Made by a program: the position numbers and the translations under genes
Shown here: one piece after another, positions 52,001 through 62,399 of the stretch
Layout of the letters: every line of letters begins with the position of its first letter
Position numbering within the stretch: position 1 is the first letter of the stretch
Notes under the pieces: generated by a model
What the model was told of the DNA's origin: nothing
Database searches by the model: none
Seen by the model: the letters and a program-made list of their open reading frames with translations, nothing else
NCBI GenBank assembly: GCA_951799425.1
Contig: OX637404.1
Location: 23,060,545-23,124,544 of the forward strand
DNA length: 64,000 nucleotides
DNA from: Ilex aquifolium
Lineage: Eukaryota > Streptophyta > Magnoliopsida > Aquifoliales > Aquifoliaceae
Direction: 5' to 3'

Positions 52001-53180
52001 TCAAGGAATAGTGGCCAAAAACATCCATGGTAGGCCATTCCACGAGAAAGTTATCTTCTGTTTGGTAAACAATTTTGTTGAAAGATGGGGAACATGATAT
52101 GATTGCTGGTGATCCAAACAGATGGGTTTTGTAGATTCCAACTCCTTTGCCGTACCTGATAATCGCCATAACTATAAATCTGCCTTATTTTTGTTATTTG
52201 AACTAAATTTACTGACTCAATCAATCACAATATTATCGTTGAATTAACAATCAATCACAATGCTGACTACGGCCTGTTATCAATCCAAGATCTATAATAC
52301 ATTATATTAATAAATTAAGTCTAAATAGAATTATTCTTTTATTTAACCTATTTTTTCCTACAAAAACTTCATATCACTGCAATTATTTTGGAAAGTGTTT
52401 GTATCTAAAATACAAAATTACAGAAATATTCAATGTTTGACATCTGGCTAGTCTGAATGTATTGAAAAGACGCCACGTGACAGATTCTAAAGAAAGACCG
52501 GAGATAACCAGCCATAGACACATTCGAAAAGGATAAATAACCGTCTAGGAATTGTCAACTAGATAACTGTCGACAAAAGCAAACCATCGAGAGTAGTGGC
52601 TATACAGCGGAGAAAATAAATGACACATTCAAACAACAAGACTCACAATCCGGGTATTTTTAAGAATAGTTTAGTTTAATTTTAAGAAACAGTTACCACT
52701 GTAATCAAAGTTGTTAATTCAGTCTTTTCTGTAACCGAAGTCTTTTCGACTGTAGTGTGAGATTATTCGTTAAAATTCATCCAAAGAAATCCTGAAATAA
52801 GGCACTTGAACCCAACATAAACAATCGCCTAAAAATTATCTATCGATCAAGTCCCCTCCATCGATAACAACATATTTTGGTAAGAAGAAAAAAAAAATCA
52901 ACTAATTAAAGAGTTAAAAATCTTACTTGCGCCGCTTAGAATTAATGTAATCATCAGGGTGGCGAAGAAACTTGAAGTACCAAAGAAAGGTAAGCATCTC
53001 TCCAAAAAATGGAACACCCATGTTGCCCGGAGGAAGCTTGGTGCCGGTAGCGATACACCGATTCTTAACGGATAAACCATACCTGAGATCATTCCACCGG
53101 AACAAGAGCCACATCGCCAATGGCACAACTCCGAGCAACCATGTCGCCGAGCATATACCACCCATTAATGCCACTTCCAT
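48322..53180 (-). CDS. Cytochrome P450 gene C (CYP85 clan, CYP88/CYP729-like), 9 exons
   Basis: Predicted 489-residue ER-bound mono-oxygenase. Exons: 53180-52927, 52155-51831, 50842-50693, 50540-50280, 49915-49832, 49693-49615, 49373-49267, 49175-49057, 48412-48322. The N-terminus has three extra residues against B (MEVALMGG...). The I-helix reads GGYESTS near residue 303, ExxR is in exon 6 and the haem loop FGGGERICAG has Cys438. Exon 7 differs from its paralogues at charged positions (WTKNLHIDPDYYEDP against WARYLHTDPENFEDP), and exon 8 starts KPVEPG instead of EPAKPG. An in-frame ATG 24 bases upstream exists; the start here follows the paralogues. Intron 1 holds an LTR fragment and intron 2 a hAT element. 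Closest to gene B. No frame break is seen. Confidence 0.9.
48968..49032. repeat. (AT)n microsatellite in gene C intron 8
   Basis: About 32 AT units, beginning some 25 bases past the exon 8 donor. A shorter AT run at 49243-49257 lies in intron 7. Confidence 0.95.
51068..51627. mobile_element. hAT-type element with captured PPR fragment, gene C intron 2
   Basis: 560 bases from TAGGGGTGCAACTTGGGC to GCCCGAGTTGCACCCCTA, with a perfect 8-base target duplication ACTGGCAA (51060-51067 and 51628-51635). The terminal parts are AACCCG-rich, as in the family copies at 53850 and 57431. The centre is unrelated to them and encodes a PPR-protein fragment. A GGGTTA hexamer run lies at 51541-51565. Confidence 0.92.
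51240..51411 (+). pseudogene. Captured fragment of a PLS-class PPR gene (E-motif region)
   Basis: The translation has SLWDSILGACSNYDNMSIGE, then IAIRHLFNIEPEKSVNYMVL and ASMYVATELWDSA. This is the pattern of the C-terminal E region of plant organelle RNA-editing PPR proteins (typically W-x-LLGAC...A..L..LEP...YVLLSNIYA...W). About 57 residues are free of stops, but there is no start or the rest of a gene. The fragment lies wholly inside the hAT element, opposite to gene C. No parent gene is in this window. The assignment rests on motif recognition. Confidence 0.8.
52436..52876 (-). repeat. LTR-like repeat in gene C intron 1
   Basis: The reverse complement matches the start of the solo LTR at 30711 (CCAAAATATGTTGTTATCGA, then GATTGTTTATGTT and CACTACAGTCGAAAAGAC-type blocks). 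Ends and target duplication were not resolved. Confidence 0.5.
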
Positions 53181-53275
53181 CTTCAGTACTTCACGGCTCA
53201 CCAAGTGGTTGTCTTCATCTCCAACGTGTATATATATATATATATGAACATGGAGTCATGGATGAAGGATTCCTT
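53181..53275 (-). promoter_or_regulatory. Promoter and 5' UTR of P450 gene C
   Basis: A run of TATATA at about 53227-53243 lies 50-60 bases before the ATG, with AAGGAATCCTTC about 25 bases upstream. The upstream motif is less conserved than in A, B and D. Confidence 0.5.
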
Positions 53276-53409
53276 ATTGATTATCCGGGTCTGTTAGCTT
53301 CTGCTACAAGACAAACCCTACCCACCCCCAAAACTGGAAACAATATTTATTGGAACCGTCGTACCAAATCAGCATTAAATATTTTCCTCCAAAGATGCTT
53401 GCTATGGGG

Positions 53410-53770
53410 TCAAGTTATACTTTGAACCCCTCAATTATGGATTGGATTTTACTTTGTCCTAGAACTATTGATTTTTTTCACGATGTCCTCTCTCAACTAC
53501 TTAAATTATTTTTCACTACCTCAAATACAAACGTTCGTTATCTTTTTAGATAGAAATTGTCAACGTATAAGATTAAAGTAAAAAATATCATATAGTTTAT
53601 AGGGCAAAATAAAACAATTTTTTATCAAATTTGTAGTGAATGTTAATAATTGAGATAATGAAAAATTAATCAAATAGTTGAGGATATAATACAAAAAATA
53701 TGATAGTTGAGAAAATAATATACAAAAAAACCTAATTGAGGAGTCAAAGTGAAATTTTATTGTACTTTTA
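53410..53770. repeat. Foldback-type element upstream of gene C
   Basis: The left part (ACTTTGAACCCCTCAATTA) and right part (TAATTGAGGAGTCAAAGT) are inverted copies about 300 bases apart. Similar to the element in gene B intron 5. The borders are approximate. Confidence 0.5.
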
Positions 53771-53849
53771 ATACGCTTAGTGGGGTTTGCCAATTAATGA
53801 TTAAGGAGGCTGAACTGATTTCTTTTTGTCTTTCCGGGATAATTTAGTC

Positions 53850-54475
53850 TAGCGTGCAACTCGGGTGAGTTGGATAGGTTGAGAGGTCAATTATATCTCA
53901 ATTTTAGGTATATAATGTTCAACTCTAATCCTAATCCTATCTCAACCCGAGACACTCAACCCGAGTACTGCCCAAGTTTAATTCGGACATGCTCGGACTG
54001 AATTCGGGTTACTTAATTCGGGCTGATTTTCGGGTTAAAAATTGGGTTGGACTTGGGTTACTCAATTCGGATTGATTCTTTGAAGTGTAGATTTGATTTT
54101 TTCAAGTGATCTCAGATGAATGGCGAGACGCAGATGAAGAGAGAGGGAGGAGTGATGAGTGAGAAAGGGATCTGGGAGTGGTGGAGGCGCAGAGATGAAG
54201 ACTTAAAGTGAAGTGAAAATTTGAACTCTGAAGAGTGAAGATAAATATTAACCCTAGTTAAAAATATTTATATATTTATGTATATTCGAGTTTAACCCGA
54301 TTTTAATATTCGAGTTGAATCTGAGGCCTCAACCCGAGACTTGCCCAAATTCAATTCGAGTTGGAGTTTTTTTTCTCAAACCCAACCCAAGTATTAAAAA
54401 TTCTAACTCAATCCCTGTTTTTTTCAGGTTTGACTCGAGTTGAATTCGGGTTTGCTCGCCCAAGTTGCACCCCTA
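53850..54475. mobile_element. hAT-type element (TAGGGGTGCAA family), complete
   Basis: 626 bases from TAGCGTGCAACTCGGG to CCCAAGTTGCACCCCTA, with a perfect 8-base duplication ATTTAGTC (53842-53849 and 54476-54483). The interior is shared with the truncated copy at 12399. It entered a sequence also present upstream of other array members (TCTTTTTGTC and AAGGATCTCAC). Confidence 0.92.
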
Positions 54476-54541
54476 ATTTAGTCCTTTTTAAGGATCTCAC
54501 CATACACACAAATAATTACTCAAATATGGACTAATATTTTT

Positions 54542-54724
54542 AGAGTAATGTTATTTGGACTTAAATATTTGATCTAATTTGTTAACATATTGAAGTGACT
54601 TTCATAGGAATCATTGGATCAACACCAAATTTCAATGTTTGATGGGGCCTACAATCAATCCAAAGATCACAATAAATTAGGTCAATAAATTATGTCAGTA
54701 AATTATATTCCAATAGCATTACTC
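54542..54724. mobile_element. hAT-like MITE of the GAGTAATGCTATT family
   Basis: 183 bases from AGAGTAATGTTATTTGGAC to CCAATAGCATTACTC, with an 8-base duplication ATATTTTT on both sides (54534-54541 and 54725-54732). Confidence 0.75.
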
Positions 54725-54734
54725 ATATTTTTTA

Positions 54735-55287
54735 GGATTAATTGTACTGGATGTGCTCAAAATATGGAGTTTGTCTCATTTTGATCACTAATATTTGAAT
54801 TGCATCATTTTAATCCATAAAAAATATTGAATATCTTTTTATATAGTCCCTCAAACAAACAGTATCCAGATTACTAACGATTTTTTTATCATAAACTTGT
54901 CAGTTGATACTTAAATATGGACAAAAAAATAATTTAAATAACTTTTGACCAAATTTTTACTCAAATTTTGGTTAAATAACTATTCAAATTACGCAATTTT
55001 AATCATGAATAATCCAAATTTTAGTCAAAAGCTACCCATATTACACATTTTTTTGTCAAGAGCTACCCAAATTTTGTTTAAGAGCTATCAAAATTATTTT
55101 CTATCTATATTTAGGTATTACATAATAAGTTTATGATAAAAAATCGTTAATAATTTGGACATTGTCCGCTTGAGGGACCATATAGAAAGATATTCAATAT
55201 TTCAAGGACCAAAATGATACAATTGAAACATCAGGAACCAAAATGAGACAAATTTCATATTTTGGGGACATCCGGTGCAATTAACCG
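54735..55287. mobile_element. Mutator-like foldback element
   Basis: About 550 bases with arms of roughly 165 bases in inverted orientation (GGATTAATTGTACTGGATGT against the inverse of ACATCCGGTGCAATTAACC). The flanks TATTTTTTA and TCTTTTTTA match at 8 of 9 positions. The loop holds repeated AAGAGCTA and ACTCAAATTT words. It has no coding capacity. Confidence 0.7.
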
Positions 55288-55384
55288 TCTTTTTTATTAA
55301 TTAATCTAATTTAAATTCTAATCCCAAATCAAATTTTGCATATTTGAATTTGGATGTAGCTAACATAAAGTATACACATATATA

Positions 55385-55766
55385 ACACTAATGCTATTGG
55401 GACATAATTGAAGGACATAATTTGGGGACATAATAACTTGTCACCAATGAAATGATAGTCAAATATATTTAATGATGAGTCTCATTGTAGTATTAAATGA
55501 ACACTAATGCTATTGGGACATAATTGAGGGACATAATTTGAGGACATAATTAGTTGTCACCAATGATATGATAGTGAAATGTATTTAATGATGAGTCTCA
55601 TTATAGCATTAATGAATTCATTATCATCTCATTGGTGACAACTAATTATGTCCCCAAATTATGTCCATAAATTATGTCTCAATAGCATTGCTCTTAAATG
55701 AATTCATTATCATTTCATTGGTGACAAGTCATTATGTCCCCAAATTATGTCCCAATAGCATTGCTC
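55385..55766. mobile_element. MITE containing a second copy of its own family
   Basis: The outer element starts ACACTAATGCTATTGGGACA and ends CCCAATAGCATTGCTC, with a perfect 8-base duplication CATATATA (55377-55384 and 55767-55774). Without the insertion it would be about 181 bases. Confidence 0.85.
55501..55693. mobile_element. Inner MITE nested in the same family
   Basis: 193 bases with the same ends, flanked by a perfect 8-base duplication TTAAATGA (55493-55500 and 55694-55701). The pair creates a dense palindromic block. Confidence 0.85.
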
Positions 55767-56138
55767 CATATATAAACTAAAAATTGTTCGTGCATAAAGG
55801 CACGTTTTAATACCAAAAAAATTTGATAATGAAAATAATAGCATCTATTGAAAATTAAGATTAAAATTAAACAATTCTTCATTAAAATCTTACAATCAGA
55901 ACAACAATCTGATTCCATTTCAAACAACCCGACGAGCTAGCCACGAGATTTCACAAGTACATTCAAATAGATTTCAATGTGTATGACTCGATTTCACAAG
56001 TACATTCAAATAGATTTCAATGTGTATGGCTCGACTATAAGTGCAAAGTAAAGGATAAACACTATATAATGGTGATTATCATTCAAACATTCATCACACA
56101 GGCACAGCCACTACAGAGCTACTCAATTGTGCTGCTGA

Positions 56139-59100
56139 TCAGAGTTTGCTAATAGCAATCTCAACACCATCGACTGGTTTTGGATGAGGAAGATAAGTGA
56201 CCTCTGCATTAGGGTTGACCAATTCCCACCTGAGATTACAGGAGAACCAGCTCATATTTCAGATATTCATTTACTATATAGCAAAGCAAAAGCATTTAAA
56301 ATACATATGGTTAGACGACATTGTTCTTACTTGTATCCTACAGCTAAATGATGAATAAAAATGGCGATTTGTAAGCGAGCAAGCATGTTTCCAGCACAAA
56401 TTCTTGATCCCCCACCAAATACTTGGAATGTTCCGGACTTTGCAGGTTCCTGAGGGAGTAGATTGCATACTCAATAAGCTAACAGATCGATCATTCTTTT
56501 ACCAAACTTTAATTACTTGTATTATAAAGGCTTACATTCCATCTTTCTGGTTTAAAGCATAATGGATCCTCAAAGTTTTCCGGATCTGTATGGAGGTATC
56601 TAGCCCAGAGTATTACCTTCCAACCTTTTGGTATTTTATAACCTGAGATAATGAGCAAATTAAAGCAAGTTGCACCTAAAACTTGCAAGTAGGTCATGTA
56701 CAACTGCTAAATATTCGCATTATTACATGCAAAGCATAGCTTGTTCGCGCTACATTGTTTTAATTTTAGCGAACATTTCAGCAAATGACTCGTTATTTCA
56801 TCATGTTATCGATTGCTTCCTGGGAATGTCGGAGTTTGTAGATCAATACGAGAACCTTACCATTTTCATGCAACTCTCAGAAAAACAGTATTGAATCCTC
56901 CTCCCACAAAACAGAATTTGACTTGCCTATTCGTTATCCAGAGTAAGAATGTGAAAAAAGATGAAGGTTTTTCTACCTTTGTACTCGACATCTTTCGTAG
57001 CTGTTCGAAATATAGTTGATGCTATGTTAGCCAATCTTATTATTTCTTCCACCACCTGTACGAACAGAAATTTTGAGCTAACAGTAATTTGCAAGAGAAA
57101 TATACATGAATTGGGACTGAAAGACCTGTGTAAAACTAGTCCATTCATCTTCATTCATTTGGCAGCAAGTTTTAATTTTCTCACCAACCAATTAAATTGT
57201 AACATGCTCATCGGATACAAATACGTATAATACGGATACTGCAATACGACAAAACTTAAAAAAACATGATACGGATACGGTCAGGATACGTCTGTAATAA
57301 AATATGTTTTATATTTTATTATTATTTAACGACTTAAAAATTATAATTTTCAATAATTCTTTAACAGCAGTAAGCAAAATTAAAAAAATTTCCTTCAAAA
57401 GGATATAATATCGTCTCATTATGATATACATAGGGGTGCAACTCGGGCGGGTTGGGCGGGTTAGACAGTCAACCCTAGGTATATAATCTTCAACCCTAAC
57501 CCTAACCCTAACCCTACCTCGGGTTGAGAAACTCAACCCGTGCACTGCCCGAGTTTAATTTGGGCGGGCTCGGGTTGAATTCGGGTTCACTGCAAGAGAG
57601 ACAGAGAGAGGGGGAATAATTACAAATTCATAAAATAATTCATATATTTCATTCAGTGCACGATTATTGATCATCTGCTTTCACACCAAAAAACTAGTGA
57701 TCTCAAAGCACAATCCCAGAAAACATAGAAATTAGACCCATAAAAACATTAAACTTAAAATATCACACTATCACCACTAATCACGCATAACAGAGTAGCA
57801 AGCAACAAGAAACAGAGGACGATGGAGTAAAAATGAAAAAAAGTGCTAATGCTTTATATATATATATAATTATTTTTTAATTTGTCGGGTTCGGGTTGAA
57901 ATCGGGTTGCCGATGCCTCAACCCGAGCCCGGCCCAAATTGAATTCGGGTTGAGGTTTTTTTACCCAAACCCAACCCAAGTATTAAAAACTCTAACCCAA
58001 GCCCTAATTTTTTCGGGTTGGGCTCGGGTTGAAATCGGGTTGCCCAACCCAAGTTGCACCCCTAGATATACATGCATAAAATAAGGGTGACCAATTAAAG
58101 GAATCAGAATCACATTTAACTAGTTGGTTTGTTTACAAGTATTTATTTTTAAGATTATAGTATAACAAACTTAATTTTTTTTAATATTTTTTTGACATGT
58201 AATAATAGATAATACTTAAAAAACACTCGTGTCTTCAAAATGAAATGAAATTTTATAGATGTTTTGTATTGTATGTGAACTTAAAAAGAGAGGGTATAGA
58301 TTAAAATTAAAAATTGTACATCTTGCTCCATATTTAGAAGTATTCGCGAAGTATCCACCCATTTTATTAATTATCGAATAATTATAATGCGTATCCAATA
58401 CATCTATGAAGTATCCGTACTTCATAGATGATCACAATATATATACCTGGTTCGTATATCTCAATTTTGTGATCTCATCACTTGTGATGAACTCCCCATC
58501 CTTTTCCTTCCTCAAAGGCATATGCTCCTCCTGCAAAATCAGAATAAAAATGTTCAACAAGAGAGAGAGAGAGAAATGTAAAAGGAAACATACTGCTTCA
58601 CTCCATCCTTTAATGCCGAATAGACATACCCGAAGCTTTTGGAGTACATGGGGGTATTTAGCAAGATAATAAAGAGCCCAAGTGATTGAAATGGAAGTGG
58701 TTTCATAACCAGCAACAACAAGACCGAGAATGTTCTCGATAACCTCAATGTCATCTAATTGTTTTCCTTCATCATCCTTCAACAGCATCAGCCCATCCAT
58801 TACATCATTCCTAGTGTTGTCACCCTCCTGGTACATCTTTCTCCTTTCCAACTCTTCCCTAAAAATCCCCATGGCTTTGTTTCGACACTGCCAATTACAA
58901 GTACATAGTTTAGCAAAACAGCTTCTGTTCAGTTTAACCCCCATTCACCTCCTGCTAACTAGATCAACATTGTCAGTTTCAGAAAACGCAGCTAAAAAGT
59001 AATACTAGAGGCAAAATGAATCAGACTCAGAATTCAATGTGACCGGTGGTGTTTGATCTAGGTCGGGCGAGCATTGCTTTGCCATGAACGCCTTCGTTTT

Positions 59101-61069
59101 GGGTCGAATTTCATTGTTTAGGCCTTTAAAACTCTGTTAAATTTTAGGCAATTCCGAATTCAATGCCGCCAGTTTTGTTAGACTTCAGACGACAGGAGAT
59201 TTTATGCTAATTAGTTAGATTGCAATTTTTAGTAAATATTTTATAATTAGAGATTTTTATTCTATTATGAGGACAATTAGAGTTTTGATTGTTCCTATAT
59301 ATATTTCCTTATGTAATACAAATTAGGCCGTCAATAACATATATTTTCAGAATTATTCTCTTGTTCTTCTCTGTGGATTGAGAGTATTCTTGTTCTTGAC
59401 ACTTGGGGACGATGATCTCTTCGTGTTTTATTAATTGTTACCGCTGCGTCAATGGAAACCCAATCTATTTTGTTACCATTGTCTTGGGACTTCTTCCAGT
59501 TAGTTTATGCATGTAGTGAAATACAGTTTGCTCGTGGTGTGTTAATTTTAGGAGAAAAATATGGATATATCAACAAAGAGAGAGGTCAATCTTAATTACT
59601 AAATTGGAAATAAAGATTGGAGCACAGTGAATAACCAACCTGGATACCACGGTGAAAAGCAGTACCCGGAAAATTGATTGGATAACTTCTAATTCCCATA
59701 AGCATCCCAGCAAACATCTCGTCTAGTGTATCCAGAACCGGACCAGGCTCCAAGTTGGCGAAAAGCTTGCCGATGTTTTCAAAGGTTACCTGCAAGCATA
59801 AGACCATGGAAATGAATTAGCAAGAGACGAAAGATGAGAGATTAATTGGAATACATGTTCCATTGATCAGTATTACCTTCTTGACTTCATTGTAAGCAAC
59901 AACAGTACCCTTCTCGGCCCACGATCGGAGGGCAGAAGCCACTCGGGGTTGGACCTTGATGGCAATGCGACGAAGAGCATCAGGCTGATTAATAGCTCTT
60001 GTGATAAAGCTTTTGAGCCTAGTATGTGATGTCCCTTGAGCAGCCAGAATAGAATTGCGGCCTATAATATCCATGGTAGGCCATTCAGTGGTGAAGTACT
60101 TGGCTTCTGTTTGGTAAATAAATTTGTTGAAGGTTGGGGAGCATGATATGATTGTCGGAGATCCAAACAGGTGGGTTTTGTAGATTCCCATAGCTTTCCC
60201 ATACCTAACATTCAAGAGATTGGTACATAAATATTTATATACTTCAACTTGCCGACACCCCCCCCACCCCCCTCTCACATGTGAGCAAGAATTTTGGACC
60301 AAGCAGGTGCAAGGTTTTTAAACATCTGTCTTAAAAAGCTCAAGTGGTTAGAGAGATATTGATATCCTCTCCATTATACTTTTTTCTCGGTTTCATTCAA
60401 TGGTAGACCATTCATCATGTATGAATGAGAGACCACTACTAAATGATGGGTTCCATGTGTATTACTCATAAATGACATACTGTTGAGTGAAAGTGTAATA
60501 AAGAGAATTTAAATCCGTTAGAGCCCCTTCTTCTCTATTTTTAAGGATCCCTCATATTGAGGAGGCTTTCCAGACTCATAAAAGAACAAAAAGAGAGTCA
60601 TTAGTCTCTGTCGTTGCAAGTCCTTTTTCTTCCACTGAAGAGAGGGTATTATAGAATGCGTGAATTAAATTACCCAATTTCAATATTTTTTTGTATATAC
60701 TTCGTCACTTATAAATAACTCGATTTCAATATTCTTTATATTCTTATAATTATCATTATTACCTTAATTTCAACAAAAAACATCAATAAACAAACTCAAA
60801 AAAAACTAATGAAGAATATCTTACTTGCGTCGCTTAGAATTAATGTAGTCATCGGGCCGGCGAAGAACCTTGAAGTACCAAACAAAAGTAAACATCTCTC
60901 CAAAAAATGGAACACCCATGTAGCCCGGAGGAATCTCAGTGCCGGTGCCGGACCACCGATGCTTAAAGGACAGACCATACCAGAGATCATTCCACCGCAA
61001 CAAGAGCCACAAAGCCAATGGCAAAACTCCTAAAACCCATGCCAAGCACATTCCCACTGTCACTTCCAT
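56139..61069 (-). CDS. Cytochrome P450 gene D (CYP85 clan, CYP88/CYP729-like), 9 exons
   Basis: Predicted 486-residue ER-bound mono-oxygenase. Exons: 61069-60825, 60204-59877, 59789-59640, 58887-58630, 58530-58447, 57055-56977, 56642-56536, 56449-56331, 56229-56139. The anchor is followed by IPPGYMGVPFFGE. The I-helix AGYETTS has the canonical Thr that A-C lack. ExxR is in exon 6, PERW in exon 7, and FGGGSRICAG gives Cys435. Exon 2 has one extra codon (AKYFTTEWP). An in-frame ATG at 61141 lies at or before the expected transcription start, so the start at 61069, aligned with the paralogues, is preferred. Intron 4 is 99 bases and stop-free in frame. Intron 5 holds a nested pair of elements. 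No frame break is seen. This copy may be closest to the ancestral activity (inference). Confidence 0.9.
57203..58429. mobile_element. Inverted-repeat element in gene D intron 5, split by a hAT element
   Basis: Two halves (57203-57422 and 58073-58429) join into a relative of the element at 2846-3412 in reverse orientation. Shared parts include CAGGATACGTCTGTAATAAA and GTACATCTTGCTCC-type blocks and the end TATCCGTACTTCATAG. The flanks ATGCTCAT and ATGATCAC agree only partly. Confidence 0.55.
57431..58064. mobile_element. hAT-type element (TAGGGGTGCAA family), gene D intron 5
   Basis: 634 bases from TAGGGGTGCAACTCGGGC to CCCAAGTTGCACCCCTA, with a perfect 8-base duplication GATATACA (57423-57430 and 58065-58072). 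Its interior (about 57590-57880) differs from the other copies and is of unknown origin. A CCCTAA hexamer run lies at 57483-57513. Confidence 0.92.
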
Positions 61070-61189
61070 TTTCAATACCTCTCTTCTCTCTAGCAGTTGG
61101 TACTTGACTCTTTGTGACAAACTGTCCAGATGTATCTCCATTTATAGGTATTTGATCGAATGATTCCTCGTTGATTACCAAATCTGAGC
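61070..61189 (-). promoter_or_regulatory. Promoter and 5' UTR of P450 gene D
   Basis: CCTATAAATGG at about 61139-61149 is a good TATA box some 75 bases before the ATG. GGAATCATTC lies just upstream and TTTGTCACAAAG in the 5' UTR. Confidence 0.65.
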
Positions 61190-61938
61190 CCTTCTGCTAC
61201 AAGACAAACACTTGCACTTTCATGAATGATTCCTTACTGATGAGTTTGATAATTAAAATACTTTGGGAAGCCGGTTTTGATTGCGTTTGCCATGACATTG
61301 CTCATGAGTCATGACAAACACTAATAATCAAAGTCACCTCATCCTCATACTTTGTCCTTAAGCAGGAGCTGTGATTCCGAATATTAAGGTTAGAAGGTCT
61401 AGCTCGAAGTAGCTGGGATTGGGCCCATTGAAATCCTTGAATGTGACTAACCCTTTAACCTTAATATTTTTTAACAATTCTCTTAGTTTAAATATGAATC
61501 CCTAAAATCAAATTTTGCGAATTCGGATTTCGTAGCATCAATATTCGATCCATTATTTCATAAAATCCGAGTCTAACCCGATCAGTCGGTAGTTTGATGA
61601 AAATTTTTATTAATCAGGTAAAATGGATAAAAATATTTTAATTGGATGTAAATTCAATTAATACTGCAGTTGGGATATGAGTTTTTAACCCGATCCAAAA
61701 CAATTAATTTGGGTTCAATCACAATTAATTCGGGTTCAGCAAGGTGAACCCCACTTTCAACTCAATTGTTGCATTGCATTAAGTTTTCAAATTAGGTCCC
61801 CAAATTAAATTCAAATACCATTTTCCAACAAACATTTTGAAAATAAGTGTTAAGATAAAACTCATAATTGGTCCTTGAACTTTGCTTTCAGTTTCAATTT
61901 AGTCCCTAAATTTTCAATTGTCTCAATTTAGTCTCTTA
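61190..61938. other. Upstream flank of gene D, no further gene seen
   Basis: The part at 61260-61420 resembles the orphan flanks at 16718-16905 and 30500-30680. AACCCGAT-type words occur around 61570-61740. No coding pattern. Confidence 0.5.
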
Positions 61939-62399
61939 GAGCAACTCCAAGGGGAGTTGCCAAAAATGGAGTGTCAAATGCCATTTTGCAACCTTGAACA
62001 GTGTTTTAGCACCCCTGAACAGTGTTTCTGTTCCAATGGTTAGTGTCAAAATAGGGTGTTATTTTAATATTTCAATGTTTTTTATTAAAAAATATAATTA
62101 AACTTAACGGTTATATTTTAACAGGTATAGTTTTCATAACGATCGCAATTTAACGAATATATTTTTATAGTAAAAATTTCAAATTTCAAATTTTGTCCGC
62201 CGAAATTCAAATTTCAACCGTTGAAATTCAAATTTGAAAATTTAATCACCAAAATAAAAATTAAAAAAATTATAATTCGTCTATAAATATGATCATTTTT
62301 CTCATGTTTTCATCCATCTATCTTACATTCTCTCTATAAATTCAATATCTCCTTTCTCTTTGACTATTTATCCTTTCATATTTTCATTCATCAAGTTAT

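Noticed and set aside
53181-53204. Upstream in-frame ATG of gene C adding eight residues
   Set aside because: The paralogues start at the position matching 53180. The alternative cannot be excluded without transcript data.
57483-57513. Interstitial telomere from a chromosome fusion
   Set aside because: The hexamer run is short and lies inside a hAT element, with a sister run in another copy of the same family.
59178-59460. Possible LTR with a TATA-like CTATATATATTTCC in gene D intron 3
   Set aside because: No terminal repeats, target duplication or second copy could be found in the window.
61070-61141. Upstream in-frame ATG of gene D adding 24 residues
   Set aside because: It lies at the TATA box, before the expected transcription start, and the extra residues have no match in the other three copies.
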